A DNA stretch of 63,006 nucleotides from Guillardia theta CCMP2712 (Eukaryota; Cryptophyceae; Pyrenomonadales; Geminigeraceae): assembly GCF_000315625.1 (NCBI RefSeq), contig NW_005434458.1:1-63006 (forward strand), in the 5' to 3' direction. Position numbers and translations under genes: made by a program. The notes under the pieces are model-generated. The model saw only the letters and a list, made by a program, of their open reading frames with translations. It had not been told where the DNA came from and ran no database searches. This document shows, one piece after another, positions 1 through 9,500 of the stretch; within the stretch, counting starts at the first letter, position 1, and the number at the start of each line of letters is the position of its first letter.

Positions 1-913
1 GTAGTACACGAGTATGGCGTGGCATCTGCCTGTTCTGAAGACCTTTATAGAAATCGGCTATCTGAACGTCGAACTTTCTCCTGTACGTTTTGGTCTTGTG
101 GTGCCTTCTATAGAAATGCCTAACACCTGATCTCAAAGCTACGTATGACGAGAATTTCAACTTTTTTTTCATCATGACATTTACCACATAGCTGGTCCAT
201 TGCTTGTATGAGAACCTTCTCGTGTTGAATGGTAACAATTCTCTTCTCTTCAACAATTCTTTGATCTTCTTGGTAATTGGACCACGATTTCTGGGTTCGT
301 TGTCTAAACAACTCTTGAATTCGTGATTCAAACAAAATGGTTTGGTTTCATACAACCATGCAATCAGCTGACTTACAGAACTGAAGTAACATGCCTTCGA
401 ATTGTCCGAGAGCATCCTGTCTTTGACAGACTCGATTTTTTCTCTTGTTTCTTGTTCGTCCTCGCCTTCCATTTCCTCCACTTCCTCGTTATCGTCCTCG
501 TCGTCGTCTTCTTCTTCGTCTTCGTCTTCGTCCGAGGCTTCGTCTCCGCCTACCTCTCTCTCTGCAACTCCGTCTGCGTCGTGATCGTTCTCCTTGTTGC
601 ATACCCGTCTAGTTCTGTTAGTCCCTGAAACGTATTCCACAATTGATTCCGCGATTTGTTCTTCAGAGATGGAAGGAACAACTTTTGGGGTTTGCTGCTG
701 CGCTGAAGTTTTTGGTCCCTTTGTTCCTTTTGGGTTGCGAGTCGAGCAACCACAATCACTCCACTCTTCACTCCATTCACTAGCACAAAGATGATGAAAC
801 ATGTTTGAGCAGACAGTACATTGATACAGTTGAGCTGCGTCGTCCCTAACCTTGCATCGTGAACCGAACAAGCATTTCTGACGGCTACCTTGTGATCCAG
901 CGGCTGTGGCCAT
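1..913 (-). CDS. Crypton-like tyrosine recombinase, N-terminal part (runs off left edge)
   Basis: Reading the minus strand from the ATG at 911-913 gives an unbroken frame of 304 codons to base 1, so the gene continues outside the window. Visible parts in order: a Cys/His cluster (residues ~14-55, including CTVC, FHHLC and CGC) that could bind zinc; a low-complexity linker; an acidic run of Asp/Glu (~125-160); the segment SSVSQLIAWLYE; and a basic helical region ending near FYKGLQNRQ. The last part, with the pattern 'S-Y-x-x-L-R-S-x-x-x-x-F-Y-R-R ... F-Y-K-G-L', resembles the core-binding domain of Crypton tyrosine recombinases, which precedes the catalytic domain. The catalytic R/H-x-x-R/Y residues would lie beyond the edge, so the assignment is an inference. 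A decayed relative of the Cys cluster, acidic run and SSVSQLI segment lies at 49.9-50.7 kb. Confidence 0.6.
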   Translation of the reverse strand, partial: MATAAGSQGSRQKCLFGSRCKVRDDAAQLYQCTVCSNMFHHLCASEWSEEWSDCGCSTRNPKGTKGPKTSAQQQTPKVVPSISEEQIAESIVEYVSGTNRTRRVCNKENDHDADGVAEREVGGDEASDEDEDEEEDDDEDDNEEVEEMEGEDEQETREKIESVKDRMLSDNSKACYFSSVSQLIAWLYETKPFCLNHEFKSCLDNEPRNRGPITKKIKELLKRRELLPFNTRRFSYKQWTSYVVNVMMKKKLKFSSYVALRSGVRHFYRRHHKTKTYRRKFDVQIADFYKGLQNRQMPRHTRVL

Positions 914-1690
914 GCTGAGCGATTTGCGCGGGTTGCAGGTATGAAAGGGGGGGTGGGGGGTGGAGGGGGCCGGGGGCTGCAATAAACTACTACGCAGGAG
1001 GCTCAGGATTTAGGGGGTAGGAGCAATTAGAGGTCCAGAGTTGAGTGAAAAAAAATCTCTAATTGAAATTTCCTGTTTTGGTCATGATGTTTTTCAATAA
1101 ATTTTTACAAATAAGACATCCCCTCTGTCAACCCGTAAAAGTAGGGGTACTCAGATTCCGCACCCCTAAAATAGTTTTAATAAAGTTTGGGATTTCAGGA
1201 AATCCGGCGGACAGGAATTTGAACTAGGAAAAATCCTGAAAACGCTAGCTAATTGCCTTTTGATCGGGGGCAAGGGGACCTGTGTTTCGGTGGCACCCGT
1301 AGGTATCCATACAAAACAACCGGTGTAGAAAAAAAAGGTTTCCGTTGCTAGCTGGCATACGACTCCTTGATTTGAAAACAAAAATACTTATTGGCTGGAT
1401 TTACTACACTCGTCAATGGCTGACACTAATAAGATTTCATGAGCGTGTATCGAAATATACGAATAACCCTACCCCCTCCATATCAGACAACTTACCGGTA
1501 CACAGGGTAGAGAGCAGCCAAGAGGCGTGTAAGCCGGAACTCAAATGCTTAAAACAAATATAAAAGAGTACTGAGTGGTACAAATCATTCTGGTACAAAA
1601 TTGACTAAAAACTGTATGCTTATGATCAAATTAACAGGTACAAGTGTTTGTTAAAAGGATATAAGTTTATAATTGGGCATTAGTAAATGC
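914..1690. other. Intergenic, no gene seen
   Basis: The stretch begins with a G-rich run (about 945-980) and is then mostly A/T-rich with scattered stops in all frames. Short frames at 1166-1381 (minus) and 1345-1563 (plus) have no recognisable domains, no convincing splice sites and unbiased composition. It separates the recombinase gene from the virus-like island. Confidence 0.5.
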
Positions 1691-1691
1691 C

Positions 1692-1841
1692 ATGGAATGG
1701 TGCCTGAGCGGCACCCGCCTCCTCAGGGCGGGTCAGCGCGGAACCCGCGGCGCTCGCACCGTCCGCTTCTCGACCGGGACTATCAACCATCAGAACAGCC
1801 TGATGATTGACGAGCTTTTAGAGAAGACCAGCTCTTGGTAA
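1692..1841 (+). CDS. Possible 49-codon small ORF upstream of the VP39-like gene
   Basis: An ATG at 1692 opens 49 codons ending at TAA 1839-1841, three bases before the ATG of the next gene. The product is basic and ends in MIDELLEKTSSW. The GC-rich composition matches the island downstream rather than the A/T-rich DNA upstream, so it may be the remnant of another island gene or part of a leader. I recognise no family; it may be chance. Confidence 0.2.
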   Translation: MEWCLSGTRLLRAGQRGTRGARTVRFSTGTINHQNSLMIDELLEKTSSW

Positions 1842-1843
1842 GC

Positions 1844-2992
1844 ATGAATAAACCTCTTTGTAAGAAAGACATCTGTCAAAGTCAGAGTATAAATGACCGC
1901 TTTCCGTGCATGTCACATGCTGGTCCTATGGTCAGGGGTGAGACGAGGTTCGAAGAGGCAGAAACTAACCCTCACGTGTTGCAGGCTCTTTCGGATATGG
2001 GTAGCCGGACTGACCTTGATCTACAACTGTTCCTACAGAGGGATGCACCCAGGCGTGTCTACTTCCCTCGCGACAGCTCGGAGAAGACGACAAGGCACTG
2101 GGGGCAGAGAAAGCTTCTGATGTGTGAGATCAAGTTTATTCTAGATCACTGCAACCCTGGCATCCGTGAGGTGCTCTACATCGGAGCGCACCTCCTCGTG
2201 ATTGCTGATCTATTTCCTGATCTTCATTTCACCCTCATTGACCCTTCACCGTTTCACAGTGGCATACTGGCCATGAATGCAAGATTCAGGGTCATCAACA
2301 GGCTTTTCGATGAGTCCATGGCGGAGGAGTACAAGGGGAGGACTGACCTTCTGGTCATATCCGATATCCGCTCGGCAAACTACAGGAGGGAGTCGACCGA
2401 TGAGAACGAGTTGAAAATACACCGCGATATGGCGCTACAGGCGGTCTTTGTCAAGATTATCAATCCAGCTGCTGCCATACTGAAGTTTCAGCTGCCATGG
2501 TCGGATGGAAAGACCAAGTACCTGGATGGATACTTGATGCTACCCATATGGGGGCCCTGCAGCACCACGGAGTGTAGGCTTGTGGTGAGGAAGGATGCGG
2601 GCCTTCGCCTTTATGATAACCGAGAGTATGAGGAGCAGCTGTTCTGGTTCAACACAGTGCGGAGGGTTGCGCGCTACCGGCATGAACAAGAGACCAATCC
2701 TGCCTACCCTGGGTACGACCACTGCTTCGACTGTGCGGCGGAAATAGCAATCCTGACCGAGTACGTGACCAAGCACGACGCCTGCAAGGGAGAGCCTGTA
2801 ACTTCGGCTGTGCAGAGGCTGGCGTCAAGACTAACCAGGGTACTGAGCAAGACCCGATGCCTGAGTCACCGTAACCTCTCGAAAGAGTCACTGTATCAAG
2901 CCATTACGGAAAGGCAATGCGGTTTGAAGAGGAGGAGAGACTGGGAGGATCCAGAGAAGGGGTCGCCCCTCCCAGCGTCGAGCACTCTATAA
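1844..2992 (+). CDS. VP39-family cap-specific 2'-O-methyltransferase / poly(A) polymerase regulatory subunit (virus-derived)
   Basis: Members of this family (Pfam PARP_regulatory; poxvirus VP39 and other large-DNA-virus homologues) bind S-adenosylmethionine, methylate the cap-adjacent ribose of viral mRNA and can stimulate the viral poly(A) polymerase. The 382-residue product shows the family landmarks in order: YIGAH and LHFTLIDPSPF (SAM-binding strands, ~100-130), RVINRLFDE (~145), LVISDIRS with the catalytic-type Asp (~165), MALQ...NPAAAILKFQLPW with the catalytic-type Lys (~205), and STTECRLVV with an acidic residue (~240). The poly-basic C-terminus KRRRDWEDPEKG is less conserved. The loop after YIGA is shorter than I expect for the family, so SAM binding may be impaired. 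The frame is intact and intronless. I chose the ATG at 1844 over an upstream TTG. It starts a compact same-strand series with the next two genes. Confidence 0.85.
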   Translation: MNKPLCKKDICQSQSINDRFPCMSHAGPMVRGETRFEEAETNPHVLQALSDMGSRTDLDLQLFLQRDAPRRVYFPRDSSEKTTRHWGQRKLLMCEIKFILDHCNPGIREVLYIGAHLLVIADLFPDLHFTLIDPSPFHSGILAMNARFRVINRLFDESMAEEYKGRTDLLVISDIRSANYRRESTDENELKIHRDMALQAVFVKIINPAAAILKFQLPWSDGKTKYLDGYLMLPIWGPCSTTECRLVVRKDAGLRLYDNREYEEQLFWFNTVRRVARYRHEQETNPAYPGYDHCFDCAAEIAILTEYVTKHDACKGEPVTSAVQRLASRLTRVLSKTRCLSHRNLSKESLYQAITERQCGLKRRRDWEDPEKGSPLPASSTL

Positions 2993-3041
2993 AGCAGCAT
3001 CAAACGCCGTCTTTCCCGAACTTCGGAACGGGAAGGGGGGC

Positions 3042-4733
3042 ATGGTGAGATCCTGGCTTCCGCTGACCCTGGCGGTGGGCCTTGCCTCTGTCTGTTGCCT
3101 GCCCGTGTGCGCGGGCCAGGGCTTCATCCCCGTGTATGATAATGTGAACGTCATGACCACCGCCACGCTGCACTCGGCCTCGTCGGTGACTTTCGACTAC
3201 GCCGGCCAGCTCTGGTCGATGAAGTTCACGGTCCCGGCGATGCAGCCGGGGGAGGTCTATGCCGCCTTCGTGCTGGACCAGCGGCAGCCCACCGGTCCGA
3301 GCTACAACTTCCTGACTGAGCAGGCGCCGTGGTGCGGGATCACGATGTCCTACTGCTGCTACGCGGACCTTCTGAACCGTACCCACTACTTCAACGACGC
3401 GCTCTCCGGGGCCGTCGCAGGGCTGGGGGGCGGTGCCTCGAACATGGACGGCTGGGCCCTTGCGCTGTCCAACCTCACCGCCTTCGGTCAGGTGCGGGGC
3501 TCGGAGGGCATCCGCTTCGATTACCCCTCCGGCACCCTCTTCGTTCCCCACACCTCGGCCCAGCTCTACGGCTTCGAGTACCTCGACGAGAAGAAGAACT
3601 ACGTGATAGACTTCCGGTTCCTGGTCGTGTACCAGCAGTTCAGCGGAGGGGTGCTCGACCTCGTCTTCGTGCCGTACCAGGCGGTGCTCCTCCGTGACAT
3701 CAACGACCTCTATGCGAGGAGCTACTCGGACGTGCAGCAGTGCTCGGTCTCGAGTCGGGGCTCTACAGCCCTGCCAACAGCTTCTGGCTCGCGAGGTACG
3801 AGAGCCCGGAATCCACCGCCAAGGTTTGCCAGTGGTTCTGCAGGCAGGGCTACTACTCCTTCCCCATGCATGCCGACCAGAGCGGGGGGCCCGGGTCGGA
3901 GGGCGCCACCTGCCTCCCCCCTCCCTCCCTCGGCGTCGCTGTCGGGTACACCTTCTGGCTGATCCTCAACACGACGGAGCTCTCGCAGCAGTTTGGGGTT
4001 CCGGTGGTGCCGCAGAACCTGACGCTCCAGTCCGCCCCCGGGGTGGGGGCCTGGGTGGACAGCCTGTCGTCCAACCTGAGCCTGGCTCTGGGCAACAGCC
4101 TCGTTGTGATCCATGGGAGCAGGACACCCGTGCGGACGGTGGCCCAGCTCCACAACAGCCAGTACGCGAGGGAGTGGAGGGTCTACATGCAGACTCTCCC
4201 GTCGATCTACCTTCCTCCGGCAGCAGGTCTCTACCCCCTACCGCTTTCCCGAGTGGCTGCAGCGCCTGGGGGTGTTCAATCAGGAGGGGGTGATCGACGT
4301 CCGGACTGCGGCCGCCTACCCCGTCGTGAGGAGGTCGGGGGGCAGGGTCAGGGTGCCGATGGACTCGAGAAGGCAGATGGCCCCGCCGCCGGTGGACGCG
4401 GTGGCCCTGGAGGTGGTTTCGTACCTTGACGCGCAGGGCCTGACGCTCACGGACGTTGTGAACGCGATCTTCGAGTCTACTGTGTCCCTAGTCAACAGCA
4501 CCTCGGTGAAGGGTGTGTGGGGGGCGGACATCTTCATCCGTGACATGACGGTGAGGGTGCAGAACGTCGGGCCCGGCTTCAGCTCCGCCTTCCTCCTGCT
4601 TCTCGCCTGCATGATCTTCGCCGGCTGTCTCGTGTGTGGGCTGCTGATCCAGGCCTTCGTGGTGCCGGCCAGCTCCGGGGGGTACGCGGACATCACCCAG
4701 ACGGGGCACGTCATCGAGGAGCTTGCCATCTGA
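3042..4733 (+). pseudogene. Frameshifted secreted/virion-type membrane glycoprotein, family unknown
   Basis: The gene begins 49 bp after the VP39-like gene. It encodes a signal peptide (MVRSWLPLTLAVGLASVCCL), then a Cys-containing ectodomain with N-x-S/T sites, and ends with a hydrophobic anchor at about 4576-4660 (AFLLLLACMIFAGCLVCGLL) plus a short ~25-residue cytoplasmic tail. The coding signal changes frame twice: near 3740 it leaves the first frame and near 4230 it returns to it, so the two changes compensate. The affected stretch keeps sensible coding content, which argues for two small indels (true decay or assembly errors) rather than three genes. Intact length would be about 560 residues. 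No domain is recognised; type I topology and position beside a viral capping gene suggest a surface protein of a large DNA virus, which is an inference. Confidence 0.6.
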
Positions 4734-4738
4734 GGGCC

Positions 4739-4763
4739 TGTGTGTGTGTGTGTATGTGTATGT
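4739..4763. repeat. (TG)n microsatellite
   Basis: A short TG/TATG tract lies immediately after the stop codon of the glycoprotein gene, in the spacer between two island genes. Confidence 0.8.
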
Positions 4764-4870
4764 GTGGAAATGTGGAAAGTAAAAGATTCAGACCCTGCCC
4801 GGCCACTCCCGCCCCAGCGCTGTGGTGTGCCGCATCATCTCTATTTAGGTCGGAACCGAGACGGGACGGC

Positions 4871-5757
4871 ATGGTAGCACTGGGATACATGTCTTCGAAC
4901 CGACCGTCGGCGCAGCGCCCCGTGATTGCCAAGGACAGCTCGCAAGCTGCCAGCACCGGCCCCAACAGCACACACAGCTATCACAACCTGCAGACCTTCC
5001 AGAATGAGGCGGTCGCGACCACGATCAACGCGGTGCTGAAGGACGGCCTGCTGACGCCCATGAGGTCGTTGAAGCCCTCGGAGTGCCAAACCCTCATCAA
5101 GTGCGTCCTGAGCAAGGAGGAGCCCGAGGCGGCGCTCATCGGCACCGCGATGGTGAAGATCCCGAAGGGCCTACCAAAGGGCGGGGACTGGTGTGCCTAC
5201 GGTTCCAGCGCTTCCATCGTTCTATCCCCCTGCAACACACTCTTCGAGGACCTCCAGCAGCTCAGGGAGGCGATGCTGACCCACGTTCGAGCCCTGCACG
5301 CCAAGGACAGCAAAGCCGAGAGGCCGGAGGATCACTCGCCGGTGGACGAGCGGATCTCCAGCACTCTCCTCCCCTGCTCGGTCTTCCACGGCTTGAGCAA
5401 GGTGAGTGACAAGGTCGGGGGTTACCAGATCACCTCCCGCTTCGGCAGCGTCTTGCTCTCGGCCAGGGACATGGTGAGGTGCAACGCCGCTCCCCCGAGC
5501 TCGAGTGGACGACGCAGGCACAGGCCGTCAAGGCCGTCTCGAAGAGCATGGAGGAGTCCGGCCTCTCCACGAGCAGGCACTGCATCCGCGCCAAGGGCAA
5601 GGACGGTACCTACGTGCTGGACCTGCTCTACATGCCCTCCCCGGAGGGATCGTCGCAGGCCCTGGCGGCCAGCGTGGTGCTGCTTAATCATGCGTCGAGC
5701 ATCCTCCGTGGAGTCAAGGAAGATGCATATCTTGGACCCGTTCCACGAATCGGTGTT
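4871..5757 (+). pseudogene. Third island gene, frameshifted and 3'-truncated, function unknown
   Basis: The first in-frame ATG is at 4871, 137 bp after the glycoprotein gene. About 200 codons read cleanly (including NAVLKDGLLTPMRSLKPSE and STLLPCSVFHGLSKVSDK). Near 5475 the coding signal jumps to another frame (beginning VQRRSPELEWTT) and runs on until it dissolves into the simple repeat at 5759. The product looks soluble, with mixed helix and strand propensity and no recognised domain. The GC-rich, intronless style matches the two genes before it and not the intron-dense genes around it. The 3' end is lost in a microsatellite, so the original length is unknown. Confidence 0.5.
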
Positions 5758-5758
5758 T

Positions 5759-5920
5759 TCCTCCCTCCCTCCCTCCCTCCCTCCCTCCCTCCCTCCCTCC
5801 CTCCCTCCCTCCCAGGCTGTCTCTGTCTCTGTCTCTGTCTCTGTCTCTGTCTCTCACATAAACACACTGCTTGCTCTCTCTCACTCTCTCTGTCTTTCTG
5901 TCTCTGTCTCCCTGTCTCAG
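5759..5920. repeat. (TCCC)n followed by (TCTG)n-type microsatellites
   Basis: TCCC/CCTC units fill about 5759-5814, followed by CTGTCT units and a CT-rich tail. They mark the right border of the virus-like island, and the third island gene loses its reading frame here. Frames called across this stretch are simple-sequence artefacts. Confidence 0.9.
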
Positions 5921-6514
5921 TCATCATCAGCTGTGGTCTCCGGATTTGGGGTTTAGGGCCAAAGGACGATGGCAACAGCTGCATGGTGAGAGTCAGCGCC
6001 GGGCCCGGCAGCCTCAGGCGATCACAGACTGTCAGAGTCTGACTCATTGGGAACTTTTGAAGGGACAGAAGGGATCGGATCGGATCGCTGCTCTCGGATA
6101 AGAGGGTTTTGTTTTCTCGAGTGCTGCCGCTACACAGTGACAGTAACAGGAGAAGGGCAGCTGGACGAGGAGCTGCAGGCGCCGGTAAGAGTGGAGAGAG
6201 GTACAGAGAACTTGAGGAGAGGAGAGGGTTGCTGCTCCGCCAGCCTGTAGGGAACAGGAAGGAACGCGAGGAGACCTGTGCAGGCGGGTGAATCAGCCAG
6301 AGAGGAAGAGCAGGAGGGAAGTAAGGGAGGCTGGGCAGGAGTGACTGGAGCAGGAGGAGGGGAGCAGGAGGGCTTGGAGTAGGAAAACGAGGACATCGAA
6401 CAACTGATGGCAATCAGCGAATGAGGATCACGACCTGGACTGAGGTAGACGAGGAGGACGAGGGGGAGGAAGAGAGGAGAAAGTGGAGGAACCGAGGAGG
6501 GGTAAACCTCTCAC
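5921..6514. other. Intergenic / unresolved 3' end of the giant gene
   Basis: The spacer between the virus-like island and the C-terminal exon of the giant minus-strand gene. It is purine-rich on the plus strand. A good splice donor (minus GTGAGAGG at 6514) suggests a further small 3' exon inside this stretch, but I could not place an acceptor and exon with confidence. Confidence 0.4.
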
Positions 6515-9500
6515 CTCTCCGGCGGTAGCAGAAGGTCATTGTGCTGGTAGAGTTGTCCGTCAGGAGCAGCTGGAAGGTGGAGATCGACGTTGATCCTCGC
6601 GAGTATCGCTGGGTGAGGGAGAAACCCCCCGTTTGCACCTCCAGCACCTCCGTGCCGGGCACCATCTGAGAATACTTGCACCGATCGACAGGCTGGGCTG
6701 TCCCGTCGTCCACCACCATCTTCAGCTGGTCACCTGTTGAGAGCAAGCCGCGCATGGTAGCGAGCACGGGTGCGCCGAGCGGGAGAGGAGCGACGGGTAG
6801 CTCCACCACAGCCTGCGACAGCGGGAAGCTGAGCCCCCTCTCCGGTGCCCAGGGGACGACCCGGAGAGTCCTGTCAAGCAGGCTGCCGCTGAGGATGCAG
6901 AGCTGGGCTTGCTGCTCGTCGGTGAAGTCAAGTGCGAAATCTTGGGTGTGGAGCTCTGGAGTTCTGATGAGGAAGGGACCACCCCCGGGCAGCACTGACT
7001 GACAGTCTCCAACGCGCGTGATCTGCATGCTGTCGTTCACTCGCACCCCCGAGCCCAGCAGGGTGAGGGAGAAGTACACCCCGCGAACAAAGGATCCTGG
7101 GCTGATGGGCAGGCTCTCCGGCAGCCCCAGCACGGTGATGTTGTCGTCCCACACTGAGAATTGAACGTCGTCAAACATGTCCACTTTGCGGGCCACCTGG
7201 AACGGCACGAGTTCAAGCCAGTACCAGCTTGTCTGAGGCTGGGGTATCCCCAGGCCCTGAAGGTTGAAGGGGGCGAGGAAGGAGACGGCGCCGGAGGTCA
7301 GGTCAATAAGGACGAGGCGGGTGCTGTAGAGGAGGAGGTAAAGCTTGTTTTCGCTCAAGCACGAGGGTCCTCCCACAAGGTCTGCCTCCTGCTCCGCCTC
7401 CATGACTTTAAGAACCTTGGTTGCCCTCCCGCTGTACGAGTTCAGGCTGAAGAGCGCGACTTCCGTCCCTCCTAGCGTGCTGAGCCCTAGCAGGCCATCG
7501 TCGCCGCTAGCCTTGAGGCTGCTGTGTCCCGCAAACTGCAGGGAGAAGAATCCGTCGAAGTTTGACACGTCGGGCTGCCAGCTGGCATGGGAGAGGGTCT
7601 GTCCCGTGGTGGAGTCAAGTGTGAGGAGGGCAAGGAAAGAGGCGCTGAAGTAGAGGCCAAAGGTTGGACTGAAGGCTGAGAGTCCTCGCTGGAGAGAGCA
7701 CTCGATCGAACCGCAGCTGGGAATCACAGCGAGCCGTGTGACGTTTCCAGAAAACCTGTTGGAAGGAGAAAGCAAGAGGATATTGAAAGGAGGAAGGAGG
7801 AGAAGAAAGCGAGCGAGAGGACAGCAAGAGGAGCAGAACAAGAAGGGAAAGAGACAAGGAAGAAAGATTCGTGAATGGAGAAAAAGAGGAAAAGGAGAGA
7901 AAGATAGAAGGAGGTTGAGAGGAAGATGAGGAGAAATAAAGTCAAGCATTCTCAAAACACAACTGTGCATTTGCTGCTCACCTGTCAATGGCGCAGTAGT
8001 AGGAGCCATCGTCCATGATCGCTATTCCCACCAGTCTCTCACGCTCGACATCCCAGCGCATGGAGACGAGCTCGTTGACGAGAGAAGCGCCGCTCTTGAG
8101 GAGCACGGTGGTAATCTCATGGGTGTTGAGGTCAAAAGAGACCAGGGATATGCTGTCGACGAAGAAGACAGAAGAGAAGGAGGCATCGACTGCTGAGATC
8201 TGCTGCGCAACCTCCTGCTGGCTGATGTTGGCAACCTGTACAGCCTGCAAACATCCAAGTCACCATGCAAGACATTCGGGATCTTTATGTTGCTGGTGAA
8301 TTTCGCCAGGTCTTGACAAACCCGTTGTCCTTCTCTCCTCCTCTCGTCCTCTCCTGCTCTCCTTGTCTTCACTTTCGCTCTTCTCTCCATTTGCCTTCCT
8401 CCCCTTCTTCCCTCCCCTACTCCCCTGCTCCCCTCTTTTTTCTCGTCTCGCGTCCTCCATTTCTTACCTTATCGGGACTTGAAGCGTCCAGGGCCACCAG
8501 GATCCCATTGACCAGCGCCAGCGCAAACTGATGAGAGTCGCTGCTGGGGCTGGTGAAGTCGCTCTGGTCGATCAGCTGGTTGTCCTGACTTGAGATGGTC
8601 TGCACGACAAATTCCTGCAGAAGCCCAGCTGTAAGACCACGAAAACAGGTCAAACAGGTCGTCAGGACTTACGGGGAGCATCGGTGTAGTCTGTAGGAAC
8701 GTGAGGCCGTCCAGTCTCATGGCGGCAGTGAACGGCTGGTCGAGGCCCCTAACGCCTTGTGGCTTGAGCTTGAGGATCTTATTACCTCCGACCGAGATCG
8801 AAGTGCCGGCGATGACAAGGTTGTCAAAGGGCCCGTCGAAGAAGCCGATGCTCGCCTGCTCGAGGTTTGCTGGGGTGCTGTAGAACTCGATGCGGACCTC
8901 AGAGTCAGGAAGCAGCGGGTTGCTGGAGCTGAAGCTGACGAGCAGGGAGCTGGGCACAGGAGAGATGAAGGAGGGGAGACTGAAGACAACGTCGGACATC
9001 GTGCCAGGGAGCAGGTGGACTCCGTTGACCTGCATGTTCATCTCGATCATCTCGTAGCTACTCACAAGGGTTAGCAGCTGGAAGGTGCCGCTGAATCCGC
9101 TGAAGCGTCTTGACCGCACGCGGGGAATGGTGAGGTCAATGGTGTCTAGCTTTCTGTACTCCTTCCCTCCGTATCTCTTGAGCAGCAGCGTCGTGCTTTG
9201 CTGCTGGGCAGGGAGGCTCGATGGGTCGGGGAGGAAGACGCAGTTGTAGGGGGAGAGGTAACCTTCGGCAAGCCGTTGCGGATCGCATGCTCCTAACTGG
9301 CTAGGGGAGGAGGAAATCTCGACAGGGTATCCATCCAGCTCGGTGTAACGAGGAAGATCCGGAGAAAAGAAACCAGCTGGGAGTCTGACAACGATCCAGG
9401 CGTCAGGAGGGAGGAACGAGCGAGTGGTGAAGGTGAGTGTAATGTCTGACTCGCTGCCGCAGCGGAGACTGGCGAGCTTGTACTGGGCGTTGGCAATGAC

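Noticed and set aside
323-628. Plus-strand frames of 60-100 codons rich in Phe/Val or Ser
   Set aside because: They are the complement of the acidic run of the minus-strand recombinase gene; low complexity explains them.
5688-6413. Minus-strand 241-codon frame
   Set aside because: It crosses the TCCC and TCTG microsatellites and purine-rich spacer; composition is Arg/Glu/Gln and Leu/Ser low complexity with no domain.
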